From assembly GCA_020629995.1 (NCBI GenBank), contig JAHDCH010000124.1:1-7542 (forward strand): a stretch of 7,542 nucleotides of DNA. Direction: 5' to 3'. Below, in pieces: positions 1 through 7,173 of this stretch; within the stretch, counting starts at the first letter, position 1; each line of letters starts with the position of its first letter. The notes beneath the pieces were generated by a model that did no database searches, was not told the origin of the DNA, and worked only from the letters and a program-made list of their open reading frames with translations. The DNA comes from Pseudaestuariivita sp. (GTDB taxonomy: Bacteria > Pseudomonadota > Alphaproteobacteria > Rhodobacterales > Rhodobacteraceae). The translations under genes were made by a program, and so were the position numbers.

Positions 1-3000
1 GCAAGCGCCGATGCAGGGCTGGGCAGCGCGGGCTTTTCGATCAGCATCGACGGCGCCACCATCGCCGGCGCGCCTGCACCCCGGGCGCCGGTGGTGCCTC
101 AGCGGGCGCAGGACATCGCGCTGACCCGCGCCAATGTCGATGTCACCTACGACGGGCTCAAGACCGCGCCGCGGCTGAACGTGTCGACCACCGACCTGTC
201 CTCGGGCGCGCGCGCCGGGCAGCCTGTCAGCTTTCGCGCCTCGACCAACTATCCCGCCTACATCGCCCGCGCCGAAGTGCGCGTGATCGACCGCGCCGCG
301 CCCGGCGGGCCGCGCAATGTGGCGACCCTGCCCATCGCGCCCAACGGCACCGCCGATTGGGTCATGCCGGGCACCGGGTCGGGCCAGTTTGCCTACGTGC
401 TGCGCGTCCATGACGGCACGGGCCGCTACAACGAAACCCGTCCTCTGCCGCTGACCCGGCTGCGCGCCGGCGGCGGCGCACCGGACCTGACCGGCCCCGT
501 GATCGCCGCAGGCGAAGGCGAAGACCGCACTGCGATCGCGCAATTCCGCGTGCACGGCGGCGCTGTCACGGTGCATGGCGACACGCTCAGCCCCGGGCAG
601 ACCGTGCGCGTCATGGGCGAAACCGTTCCCGTGGATGCCAATGGTGCCTTTGTGGTGCAGCGCATCCTGCCGACAGGCGCGCACAGCGTCGCGGTAGACA
701 TCGCGGCTGCGGGCGGCGGCGCGGCACACTCCCTGACCCGCGACATCGAAATCCCGGCCCGCGACCTGTTCTATGTGGCCATCGCCGACATCACGGCACG
801 CCGCAGCCAGCAAGGCCGCGATCCGGCCCGCACCGATGTAAACGGCCGGCTTGCCTTTTACCTCGACGGCGTCTTCCCGGGCAATCGCCAGCTGACCGCG
901 TCTGCCGATACCGGCGACGGGCCACTGCGGGATGCGTTCCGGAGGCTTGACGACAAGGACCCGCTGGCGGTGCTGGACCGCCTCGACCACGCCAATGCCT
1001 ACCTCACCTATGGCGATGACAGCACCGCCTATGACGACACGCCCACCAGCGGGCGTCTGTACCTGCGCTATCGCACCCCTCAGACAGAGCTTTTGTGGGG
1101 CGATTTCGAAACCGACATCACCACGCCGCACTTCCTCTACAACCGGCAATCTCTGTACGGCGCGCGCGTGACCCACGAAAGCGCCCGCCGCACCGACGGC
1201 GGCCGTCCCGTGCTGCGCTTTGTCGGCTATGCCGCACAGGCCGACATGGTTGCGCGCCGCGACGTGCTCGAGGCGACGGGCGGATCGGCATACTTTCTGT
1301 CGCATCAGGACATCTCGCCCGGCTCGGAAACCGTCACGGTCGAAACCTTAGACCCTGTCACCGGGCGCGTCGTGTCGCGCCGCGCCCTGGTGCAGGGCGC
1401 GGACTACCGGATCAATCCGGCGCAGGGCGTGCTTTTGCTGAACGCGCCTCTGGGGCGCGGCGCGAGCGATGGCGGACTTGTCCAGACCAACCCGTCTGGC
1501 GACAATGTCGTCCGGCTGGTCGTCACCTACCAGAACACCCCGGCATTCGGATCGGTCGATGGCGGATCGTTCGGCGGTCGGCTCGAGATTGCCGCGTCAG
1601 ACAGGTTGACCTTTGGCCTCACCGCCGCGCGCGACACATCCGGACCGTCCGACCACACGATGATCGGCGCCGACGCGCGCCTCGCCATCGGCGAAAACAG
1701 CTTTGTCAGCCTCGAGGTCGCGCAGACCGAAGGCCCCGGCCTGGGCGAGACGTTTTCGAACGACGGCGGCCTGACCCTGTCAGCCTCCGGCAGTTCGGGC
1801 AGCGCCGGCCGGACCGCCCGCGCCTACCGGTTTGACGCGCATTTCGACCTGGCCGATCTGGGTATCGCGCAGCCGGGCTTTCTTGACATCTATGCCGAAC
1901 GGATCGAAGCGGGCTTTGCCTCGTATTCCACGGACGTGGACAGCACGCAGGAGCTGTTTGGCATCAAGGCGCAGATCGCCATGACCGACCGAACCACGCT
2001 GCGCTTTGCCGCCGAGACGTTCCGCAAGGCCACCGGTGCGCGCCAGGATGAGGCCGAGCTGGCGATCACCCACGCCATGACCGATCGCCTGACGCTTTCA
2101 GGGGGGCTGTCCTGGGTCGATCAGGTCACGCCGGGCGACCCGGATCAGACCGGCAGCCGGCTCGATGCTCTGCTGCGGCTGGATTACGATCTGGCCAGCG
2201 ACGCGTCGGTCTATGCCTATGCCCGCACGACGCTGCAGCGGTCTGGCGGGCTTGGGGCCGTGCACCGGATCGGCGTCGGCGGCACCGCCCAGCTAAGCGA
2301 GCGGCTGCGCCTGTCGGGCGAAGTGTCGGACGGCACCGGCGGCTTTGGCGCCGTGGCCGAGGCCAACTGGAGCCCCAGCGCCGGGCGGGACATCTACCTC
2401 AGCTATGCGCAGGATCCGCTCAGCACCCATGCGGGCGACGGCACCGGCGGCAGCCGCCTGACCTTTGGCGCCCGCACCCGCCACAACGACGCCTGGAGCA
2501 CCTTTGCCGAACACGCCGCAACCCGCAGCGGCTCTGCATCCTCGCTGACCCGCGCCTTTGGCGTGACCTACACGCCGGACGACCGCTGGACCTTTGCCGG
2601 TCACCTCGAAGTCGGCACGGTCAAGGACGACGTCAGCGGCGATTTCGACCGCGCCGGGTTCAGCTTTTCGGTCAATTATTCCGAAGGCGAGGATTTCAAC
2701 GCGCAGGCCAAGCTTGAATACCGCATCGAGGACGGCATCGGTGACACGCGTGACCGGCGCACCATGCTGATCGCTGCCTCGTTTGACTATCGCACCAATG
2801 ACAATTGGCGCCTTCTGGGCGCTCTGGACGTGGTGCATTCGGACAGCGATCAATCCGACCTGCGCAACGGCGACTATGTGCGCGCCTCGCTGGGCTATGC
2901 CTACCGGCCCGTGGACAACAACCGCACCAATGCTCTGGTGCGCCTGACATATGTCAACGACCAGCCGGGCGAAGACCAGGTCACCGCCAACGGCACCACC

Positions 3001-3390
3001 GACGGACCGCGCCACCGCAGCCTGGTGTTCAGCGCCGACATCATCCACGAACTGAGCGACACCTGGACCGTGGGCCTGAAATACGGCTACCGCCGGGGCG
3101 AGACCGCCGCGCGCGGCACCGAAGACTACAGCCGCAACGACGCCCATCTGGTGATCGCCCGGTTCGATTGGCACGTGGTCCACAACTGGGACCTTGCCGT
3201 CGAAGGACGGTGGGAGCGGCAGGTTCAGTCCGGCGACACCCTGCGCGCCGGGTCCATCGCGCTCTACCGCCACATCGGCAACAACCTCAAGATCGGGGTT
3301 GGCTATGATGCAGGCACGGCGACCAACGACCTGACCAATGTCGAGTACAAAGAGCGTGGCGCCTTCATCAACCTGATCGCCAAGTTCTGA
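1..3390 (+). CDS. Large outer-membrane beta-barrel protein with N-terminal Ig-like domains (5' partial)
   Basis: The frame is open from base 1 to a TGA at 3388-3390, giving 1129 visible residues. The GTG at 91 is only an internal codon, so the true start and signal peptide lie upstream. In visible numbering, residues about 60-155 look like an Ig-like beta-sandwich (motif NYPAYIARAEVRV). Residues about 185-250 look like a second small beta domain (VPVDANGAFVVQRILPTG), followed by FYVAIADITA near 257. A conserved middle module spans about 281-495, with GRLAFYLDG, DPLAVLDRL, YGDDST near 337, LLWGDF and GGSAYFLSHQDISPGSE. From about 520 to the end, amphipathic strands alternate with polar turns, as in a large outer-membrane barrel, and the last strand ends in Phe (INLIAKF). 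I recognise these motifs from large proteobacterial outer-membrane proteins often annotated as hypothetical, DUF11-associated or TonB-receptor-like. The function is unknown to me; an export or surface-anchoring channel is only a guess. No TonB box or canonical plug is visible, though the N-terminus is missing. Confidence 0.82.
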   Translation, partial: ASADAGLGSAGFSISIDGATIAGAPAPRAPVVPQRAQDIALTRANVDVTYDGLKTAPRLNVSTTDLSSGARAGQPVSFRASTNYPAYIARAEVRVIDRAAPGGPRNVATLPIAPNGTADWVMPGTGSGQFAYVLRVHDGTGRYNETRPLPLTRLRAGGGAPDLTGPVIAAGEGEDRTAIAQFRVHGGAVTVHGDTLSPGQTVRVMGETVPVDANGAFVVQRILPTGAHSVAVDIAAAGGGAAHSLTRDIEIPARDLFYVAIADITARRSQQGRDPARTDVNGRLAFYLDGVFPGNRQLTASADTGDGPLRDAFRRLDDKDPLAVLDRLDHANAYLTYGDDSTAYDDTPTSGRLYLRYRTPQTELLWGDFETDITTPHFLYNRQSLYGARVTHESARRTDGGRPVLRFVGYAAQADMVARRDVLEATGGSAYFLSHQDISPGSETVTVETLDPVTGRVVSRRALVQGADYRINPAQGVLLLNAPLGRGASDGGLVQTNPSGDNVVRLVVTYQNTPAFGSVDGGSFGGRLEIAASDRLTFGLTAARDTSGPSDHTMIGADARLAIGENSFVSLEVAQTEGPGLGETFSNDGGLTLSASGSSGSAGRTARAYRFDAHFDLADLGIAQPGFLDIYAERIEAGFASYSTDVDSTQELFGIKAQIAMTDRTTLRFAAETFRKATGARQDEAELAITHAMTDRLTLSGGLSWVDQVTPGDPDQTGSRLDALLRLDYDLASDASVYAYARTTLQRSGGLGAVHRIGVGGTAQLSERLRLSGEVSDGTGGFGAVAEANWSPSAGRDIYLSYAQDPLSTHAGDGTGGSRLTFGARTRHNDAWSTFAEHAATRSGSASSLTRAFGVTYTPDDRWTFAGHLEVGTVKDDVSGDFDRAGFSFSVNYSEGEDFNAQAKLEYRIEDGIGDTRDRRTMLIAASFDYRTNDNWRLLGALDVVHSDSDQSDLRNGDYVRASLGYAYRPVDNNRTNALVRLTYVNDQPGEDQVTANGTTDGPRHRSLVFSADIIHELSDTWTVGLKYGYRRGETAARGTEDYSRNDAHLVIARFDWHVVHNWDLAVEGRWERQVQSGDTLRAGSIALYRHIGNNLKIGVGYDAGTATNDLTNVEYKERGAFINLIAKF

Positions 3391-3397
3391 CAACCGG

Positions 3398-4861
3398 TCA
3401 GTCGCGCCGCCCCTCAAGGTGTTTGCGCAACTTCGAGGGGCCCGCCTTCTTGCGCCCCTTGTAGGGGTTCTTGTCCCCCTGCCCGCGCAGGGTCAGCCGG
3501 ATCGGCGTGCCCGGCATGTCGAAATCGGCGCGCAGCCCGTTGACCAGGTACCGCTTGTAGCTTTCCGGCATCTTGTCGGGGTGCGAACACATGACGACAA
3601 ATCCGGGGGGCCGCGTCTTGGCCTGCGTCATGTAGCGCAGCTTGATCCGCTTGCCCTGTGGTGCGGGCGGCGGGTGCGCGGCGACCATCCCTTCCAGCCA
3701 GCGGTTCAGATGCGCCGTCGTGACGCGCCGGTTCCAGACGTCATGCGCCTTGAGGATCGCCGCGTGCAGCCGGTCAAGCCCCCGCCCCGTCCGGGCCGAC
3801 ACGGTGACCAGCGGCGCACCGCGCAGCTGCGGCAACAGCCGCTCGAACGCGTCCTTCAGCGCCTTGAGTTTGCCCTGCCGGTCTTCCTCGACGTCCCATT
3901 TGTTGACCGCCACGACCACGGCGCGACCCTCGCGTTCGGCCAGATCGGCGATGCGCAGGTCCTGCTGTTCGAACGGGATCGCCGCATCCAGAAGCACCAC
4001 GACAACTTCGGCAAATTTCACCGCGCGCAGCCCGTCCGACACCGACAGCTTCTCCAGCTTTTCCTGCACCTTGGCCTTTTTGCGCATGCCGGCGGTGTCA
4101 AAGATGCGCATGGGCGTACCGGCCCAGTCGATTTTCAGCGAGATCGCGTCGCGCGTGATCCCCGCCTCGGGGCCGGTCAGCAGCCGGTCTTCGCCCAGGA
4201 TGCGGTTGATCAGCGTCGACTTGCCGGCGTTGGGTCTCCCCACGACCGCGACCTGCAAAGGCTTGGCGTCGGTGATCGCCGCGCCGGCATCCGCCTCTTG
4301 GTCCTCTTCGTCATCCGCGACGTCCAAATCGACGATCGGGCCGGTGTCCTCGGCCCCCTGATCCGCCGCCTCGATCAGCGGCGCGAGGGCGGCGTGCAGA
4401 TCGCCCATGCCTTCGCCATGCTCACCCGACAGCGCAATGGGATCGCCCAGACCCAGCCCGTAGGCTTCGATCACGCCCGCCTCGGACGCGTTGCTTTCGG
4501 CCTTGTTCGCCGCGACGATCACATGCGCCGAGCGGCGGCGCAGGATGTCGGCAAAGACTTCGTCGGTGGGTGTGACGCCGGTGCGCGCGTCCAGCATGAA
4601 CAGGCAGGCATCCGCCATGTCGACGGCGCGCTCGGTCAGGCGGCGCATGCGGCCCTGCAGGCTGTCGTCGGTCGCCTCTTCAAGACCGGCGGTGTCGATG
4701 ACGGTGAATTCCAGATCCCCCAGCCGCGCCGCACCCTCGCGCAGATCGCGTGTCACGCCAGGCTGGTCATCGACCAGCGCAAGGCGCTTGCCGACAAGGC
4801 GGTTGAACAGGGTCGATTTGCCCACGTTGGGGCGTCCGACAAGGGCAAGGGTAAAGCTCAT
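3398..4861 (-). CDS. der: Ribosome biogenesis GTPase Der (EngA), double Era-like GTPase
   Basis: This is a complete 487-residue protein, the usual length for Der, starting at ATG 4861-4859 and ending at TGA 3400-3398. Der binds the 50S precursor and is needed for late large-subunit maturation in the cytoplasm. G domain 1 has GRPNVGKST (9-17), PGVTRD (34-39), DTAGL (56-60) and NKAE (119-122), where Glu replaces the usual Asp of NKxD. G domain 2 has GRPNAGKST (208-216), GITRD (234-238), DTAGMRKK (255-262), NKWD (320-323) and SARTGRG (355-361). The acidic, low-complexity stretch at about 171-193 links the two G domains. A KH-like C-terminal domain covers about 376-487 and ends in a basic tail. 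The gene lies 48 bases downstream of bamB with only a weak Shine-Dalgarno (GATGGA), consistent with cotranscription. Its stop lies 7 bases from the stop of the convergent barrel gene. Identification is very secure. Confidence 0.98.
   Translation of the reverse strand: MSFTLALVGRPNVGKSTLFNRLVGKRLALVDDQPGVTRDLREGAARLGDLEFTVIDTAGLEEATDDSLQGRMRRLTERAVDMADACLFMLDARTGVTPTDEVFADILRRRSAHVIVAANKAESNASEAGVIEAYGLGLGDPIALSGEHGEGMGDLHAALAPLIEAADQGAEDTGPIVDLDVADDEEDQEADAGAAITDAKPLQVAVVGRPNAGKSTLINRILGEDRLLTGPEAGITRDAISLKIDWAGTPMRIFDTAGMRKKAKVQEKLEKLSVSDGLRAVKFAEVVVVLLDAAIPFEQQDLRIADLAEREGRAVVVAVNKWDVEEDRQGKLKALKDAFERLLPQLRGAPLVTVSARTGRGLDRLHAAILKAHDVWNRRVTTAHLNRWLEGMVAAHPPPAPQGKRIKLRYMTQAKTRPPGFVVMCSHPDKMPESYKRYLVNGLRADFDMPGTPIRLTLRGQGDKNPYKGRKKAGPSKLRKHLEGRRD
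3410..3440. terminator. Stem-loop at the convergent gene ends, possible terminator without U-tract
   Basis: CCCCTC (3410-3415) pairs with GAGGGG (3435-3440). The stem continues AAG/CTT and TG/CA, with one bulged C at 3434 and one internal mismatch, around a TTTGCG loop. The stem lies inside the last codons of der, 20 bases past the stop of the barrel gene. No T-run follows on either strand, so it is not a canonical intrinsic terminator. It could slow polymerase or protect 3' ends of either message, or be a chance result of der codons. Confidence 0.25.
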
Positions 4862-4909
4862 GGCGCGGTGTCCATCTGGATCAGACCCGCGCCATACAGC
4901 ATGCGCGCG

Positions 4910-6253
4910 TCAACGGAAAGCGTGCAACACGCCCTTGGTCGACACGACATACAGCGTGCCGCCCGCCACGACAGGTGCCGCCGTTGCGCCGCCGGGCACG
5001 GCGATCTGCTGCACCATCTCGCCCGAGGCGGGGTCAAACGCGCGGACAAAGCCGTCGTCCGATGCGACCAGCAGCTTGCCACCGGCCAGGATCGGCCCGT
5101 GATGGGCGTGGATCGCCGCGCGCCGCGTCGTGCGCCGCGTCTTGACGAACCCGGGCAGGTTCTGCGTCCAGATCACCTCGCCGGTTGCGGCTTCGATCCG
5201 CACCAGCTGGTTGAGGTCATTGACCGCAAAGATGCTGTCGCCCGCCGGCCACACAGGCGCCAGAGCGCCCATGCGAATGGTCCAGTTGCGTGCGCCCGAC
5301 CCGGCGTTCAGCGCCACCAGCCGGCCCGCATGCGTGCCGACAAAGACCTGCCCGCCCGACACCACCGGATCGGCGGTGATGTCGTTGATCTTGGAGGCGA
5401 CGATCCCGCGCCGCTCGCCTGCGATGGCCGCGCTCCACAGGCGCAGGCCGCCTTCGCGGAAGGTCGCCTGCACTTCGCCCGACCCATAGGCAAACAGCAC
5501 AAGGCTGTCGGTCAGCGCGGGCGCCGGGCCGCCCTGCACGTTGTCCTGATCGTTGACGCCGTCGATCTGCCACCGGATGCGGCCCGAGTCCGCCTCGATC
5601 GCCCAGGCAGTCGAATCGCCCGCCACCAGGTACACCAGACCGTTCGACACGACCGGCGCGCCCGTGCCCGTGGCACCAAGCCGCTGCACCCAACGCTCCT
5701 GCCCGGTCGCGCCATCCAGCGCCACCAGGTTGCCATACGCCGTCGTGGCATAAAGCACACCGGACGCATAGGCGAACTGCCCGCCCGCCGCCTCGCCCGA
5801 CCGGTCCCTTTCGGGCGTCATGTCATAGGACCACAGCCGCGCACCGGCGGTTGATGTGGCCACCACAACCGAATCGCTGTCCATCGTGTAGACACGCCCG
5901 TCCGCCACGACCGGGTCCGCGATGATGCGCTGGCGCTTTTTGTCGCCCGCACCAATGGCCGACGACCACAGCGGGGCCAGCCCACCGGCCAGCGCGGCAT
6001 GCGGCACCCGGGCCGATTGTGACCCCGGCCGCTGCGCCCATGCGCTGTTCAGCTGCGCCGGCGGCAACGAAATGGCGCGCGCCTCGTTGGCGCCGGGATC
6101 AACCAGACGGAACCCTTCGCTTTCGTCGACCCCTTCGCGCAGCGCTTCGCGTTCGCCCGGCAGAATGACCTCGGGCTCCGCGCAGGCGGTCAGCAGCGCA
6201 AGCGCGCTCAGGCCTGCCATCCATGTCCAAGTTCGGCTCACCCTGGCCCCCAT
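4910..6253 (-). CDS. bamB: Outer-membrane assembly lipoprotein BamB, PQQ-like beta-propeller
   Basis: BamB is the propeller lipoprotein of the Bam complex. It binds BamA on the periplasmic face of the outer membrane and helps barrel proteins fold. I choose ATG 6253-6251, giving 447 residues, because it yields a normal lipoprotein signal: MGARVSRTWTW, a hydrophobic core, and lipobox LTAC with the acylated Cys at residue 24. The ATG at 6298 would add 15 partly acidic residues (MPPRGTDGPKAGDEQ) ahead of the signal, which is unlikely. A weak purine-rich stretch (GGTGATGAG) precedes the chosen start. The mature part shows propeller repeats with the A-x-D-x-x-(T/S)-G-x-x-x-W signature, for example ALDGATGQERW, AIEADSGRIRW, ALNAGSGARNW and RIEAATGEVIW. 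A quinoprotein dehydrogenase is excluded by the lipobox, by the length and by the absence of a recognisable PQQ-binding dehydrogenase layout. The position between the yfgM-like gene and der matches the conserved bamB neighbourhood. The stop is TGA at 4912-4910. Confidence 0.92.
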   Translation of the reverse strand: MGARVSRTWTWMAGLSALALLTACAEPEVILPGEREALREGVDESEGFRLVDPGANEARAISLPPAQLNSAWAQRPGSQSARVPHAALAGGLAPLWSSAIGAGDKKRQRIIADPVVADGRVYTMDSDSVVVATSTAGARLWSYDMTPERDRSGEAAGGQFAYASGVLYATTAYGNLVALDGATGQERWVQRLGATGTGAPVVSNGLVYLVAGDSTAWAIEADSGRIRWQIDGVNDQDNVQGGPAPALTDSLVLFAYGSGEVQATFREGGLRLWSAAIAGERRGIVASKINDITADPVVSGGQVFVGTHAGRLVALNAGSGARNWTIRMGALAPVWPAGDSIFAVNDLNQLVRIEAATGEVIWTQNLPGFVKTRRTTRRAAIHAHHGPILAGGKLLVASDDGFVRAFDPASGEMVQQIAVPGGATAAPVVAGGTLYVVSTKGVLHAFR

Positions 6254-6263
6254 CTGCTCATCA

Positions 6264-6340
6264 CCCGCTTTTGGCCCGTCTGTGCCGCGTGGCGGCATCT
6301 GCAGGCGCGGTTGTCCTGGCCCGGCCCTGGCAAAAGCGCC
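6264..6340 (-). other. yfgM-bamB intercistronic spacer with long-range inverted repeat
   Basis: CGCTTTTG (6266-6273) and CAAAAGCG (6331-6338) are perfect 8-base complements on either side of a loop of about 57 bases. A further CC/GG pair is possible beyond one bulge. In the minus-strand transcript the inner arm ends just before the purine-rich sequence ahead of the chosen bamB ATG, so folding could affect bamB translation. The loop is itself GC-rich, so competing folds are likely and the pairing may be fortuitous. Confidence 0.25.
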
Positions 6341-6352
6341 CGGCCGCTCCGG

Positions 6353-7018
6353 TCATCCGGCGTCCACCTGCGGCGGCTCGCCTCCCAGCGCCACAATCAA
6401 CTGTGTTGCGCGCTGACGCAAGCCCGGCGTGGCCTCGGCATCGGCGACAAGCCGCGACAGGCGGTCGATCGCGGCCTCGGCGTTGCCCTCTTCGATGTCG
6501 ATCAGCGCCAGCTGCTCTTCGGCCAGCAGGCGCACGGTGTTGCCCGGGATCGCCAGCGCTTCGTACCCGATGCGCCGCTCTGCCGCCGGGGTTTCGGTGC
6601 CCTGCGCCAGCAGCGCCTTGAAGCTGGCGATGTTGCGATAGATCGCCGGCACTTCGGACGACGTGGCAACCGTGCTCAGCTCTTGGGCGGCCGCTGCCCC
6701 GTCACCGGATTGCGCCTGCTCGGCCGCCAGCAGCAGCGACAGCATCGCCGCGCCTCCGGGCGTGTCGGCTTCGATCCCGTCCAGCGCCGCGATGCGCGCC
6801 TCGGCCTCTTCGGGCTCCAGCGCGGCAAGGATCGCGTCGCCCAGCGCCTCGGCCTTGGCGCGGTCCTGCGCGCGCGTCCATTCCGACCACGCCGCGCCGC
6901 CGACGATGGCCAGGATGACCAGCGCGGCAATCCAGCCATAACGTTTGAACAGGTGGAACAGGCGGTCGCGGCGGACCTCTTCGGTCACCTCGTCGATGAA
7001 ACTGTCGGTATCGCTCAC
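6353..7018 (-). CDS. YfgM-like tetratricopeptide membrane protein (ancillary Sec translocon subunit family)
   Basis: This 221-residue protein starts at GTG 7018-7016. The start is fixed by a good Shine-Dalgarno (AGAGGGG, 8-base spacing) and by the N-terminus it gives, SDTDSFIDEVTEEVRRDRL, which is typical of the family. An upstream in-frame GTG at 7114 would add 32 residues and is rejected. Residues about 28-45 (GWIAALVILAIVGGAAW) form one membrane span, with a short cytoplasmic N-terminus and a periplasmic C-terminal domain. That domain is made of Ala/Leu/Glu-rich helical pairs, for example AEARIAALDGIEAD, AEEQLALIDIEEGN and AEAAIDRLSRLVADAEA, as expected for divergent TPR repeats (the TPR_21/YfgM group). 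In E. coli YfgM associates with SecYEG and PpiD and links translocation to periplasmic chaperones. That role is inferred here from fold and from the position directly upstream of bamB and der. The gap to the bamB start is 99 bases. Confidence 0.85.
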   Translation of the reverse strand: MSDTDSFIDEVTEEVRRDRLFHLFKRYGWIAALVILAIVGGAAWSEWTRAQDRAKAEALGDAILAALEPEEAEARIAALDGIEADTPGGAAMLSLLLAAEQAQSGDGAAAAQELSTVATSSEVPAIYRNIASFKALLAQGTETPAAERRIGYEALAIPGNTVRLLAEEQLALIDIEEGNAEAAIDRLSRLVADAEATPGLRQRATQLIVALGGEPPQVDAG

Positions 7019-7026
7019 GGAACGCG

Positions 7027-7033
7027 CCCCTCT
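7027..7033 (-). promoter_or_regulatory. Shine-Dalgarno deciding the yfgM-like GTG start
   Basis: Read on the minus strand this is AGAGGGG, 8 bases ahead of GTG 7018. It is the best ribosome binding site near any possible start of this gene and supports the 221-residue form over the longer in-frame extension. Confidence 0.65.
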
Positions 7034-7102
7034 GGTGCTGTTTCGCCTCGGTTTACCCAGCCGCGCGCGCGGTGCCAAGCCCCGTTGGCTGCTGACGCAA
7101 CC

Positions 7103-7120
7103 TGACAGGAGCACCTGTCA
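7103..7120. promoter_or_regulatory. Perfect inverted repeat (TGACAGG-N4-CCTGTCA), possible operator or hairpin
   Basis: TGACAGG (7103-7109) and CCTGTCA (7114-7120) are exact 7-base reverse complements around AGCA. Read on the minus strand, the outer arm plus one base forms a perfect TTGACA at 7121-7116, so a protein bound here could block transcription toward the yfgM-like gene. It could also be a short hairpin in a leader RNA. The arm sequence differs from the repeat at 7158-7173, so the two are probably not the same operator. Confidence 0.42.
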
Positions 7121-7154
7121 ATGCCGCCTTGCAGCGAAAAACTATCTGTGTCAA
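7116..7154 (-). promoter_or_regulatory. Possible -35 elements for the yfgM-bamB-der transcript
   Basis: Two perfect TTGACA hexamers read toward the yfgM-like gene, at 7154-7149 and 7121-7116. Neither is followed at 16-18 bases by a good TATAAT match (about CAAGGC and GCGTCA respectively), so the -10 cannot be placed by eye. Weak -10 elements are common in Rhodobacteraceae, where the activator CarD can compensate, so this is compatible with a promoter but not proof of one. Confidence 0.28.
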
Positions 7155-7157
7155 AAG

Positions 7158-7173
7158 TGAACCGATTGGTTCA
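7158..7173. promoter_or_regulatory. Perfect inverted repeat, probable repressor operator (TGAACC-N4-GGTTCA)
   Basis: TGAACC (7158-7163) and GGTTCA (7168-7173) are exact reverse complements around a 4-base centre, GATT. The site lies in the AT-rich core, 98 bases before the adaptor start, next to a minus-strand TTGACA. Size, symmetry and position in front of an efflux-type gene fit a TetR/AcrR-family dimer site, because such pumps are commonly repressed by this family. No regulator gene is in the window, so the binding protein is unknown. Confidence 0.5.

Noticed and set aside
1095..1835. 246-codon plus-strand frame inside the barrel gene
   Set aside because: It is an out-of-frame reading of coding DNA, extremely Arg-rich, overlapping the conserved YFLSHQDISPGSE module that is real in the other frame.
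2293..3417. 374-codon minus-strand open frame antisense to the barrel gene
   Set aside because: It has the same wobble-phase geometry, is rich in Val, Ala and Gly without recognisable motifs, and lies opposite a clearly coding barrel with a proper C-terminal signal.
4496..4507. Reading NKAE as evidence that der is a decaying gene
   Set aside because: All other GTPase motifs in both domains are intact, the length is normal and there is no frameshift.
3419..5854. 811-codon plus-strand open frame antisense to der and bamB
   Set aside because: Its first codon position lies over the wobble position of both genes, where A is rare in this GC-rich DNA, so antisense stops are scarce. Since bamB and der are in the same frame across a 48-base gap, the shadow simply runs through both. 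The product is dominated by Arg, His, Gln and Pro with no domain.
6254..6298. Upstream ATG for bamB adding 15 residues
   Set aside because: The added residues include Asp and Glu ahead of the signal peptide, and no well-spaced Shine-Dalgarno precedes it. The internal ATG gives a normal lipoprotein signal.
6311..7105. 264-codon plus-strand open frame opposite the yfgM-like gene
   Set aside because: It is again in the wobble-phase antisense frame, with Arg/Gln-rich composition and no ribosome binding site. The opposite strand has a good membrane span and a family-like N-terminus.
7019..7114. Extended start of the yfgM-like protein giving an N-terminal MLLSGC lipobox-like sequence
   Set aside because: The extension has no proper signal-peptide hydrophobic core and would start inside an inverted repeat. 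The GTG at 7018 has a strong Shine-Dalgarno and yields the expected family N-terminus.
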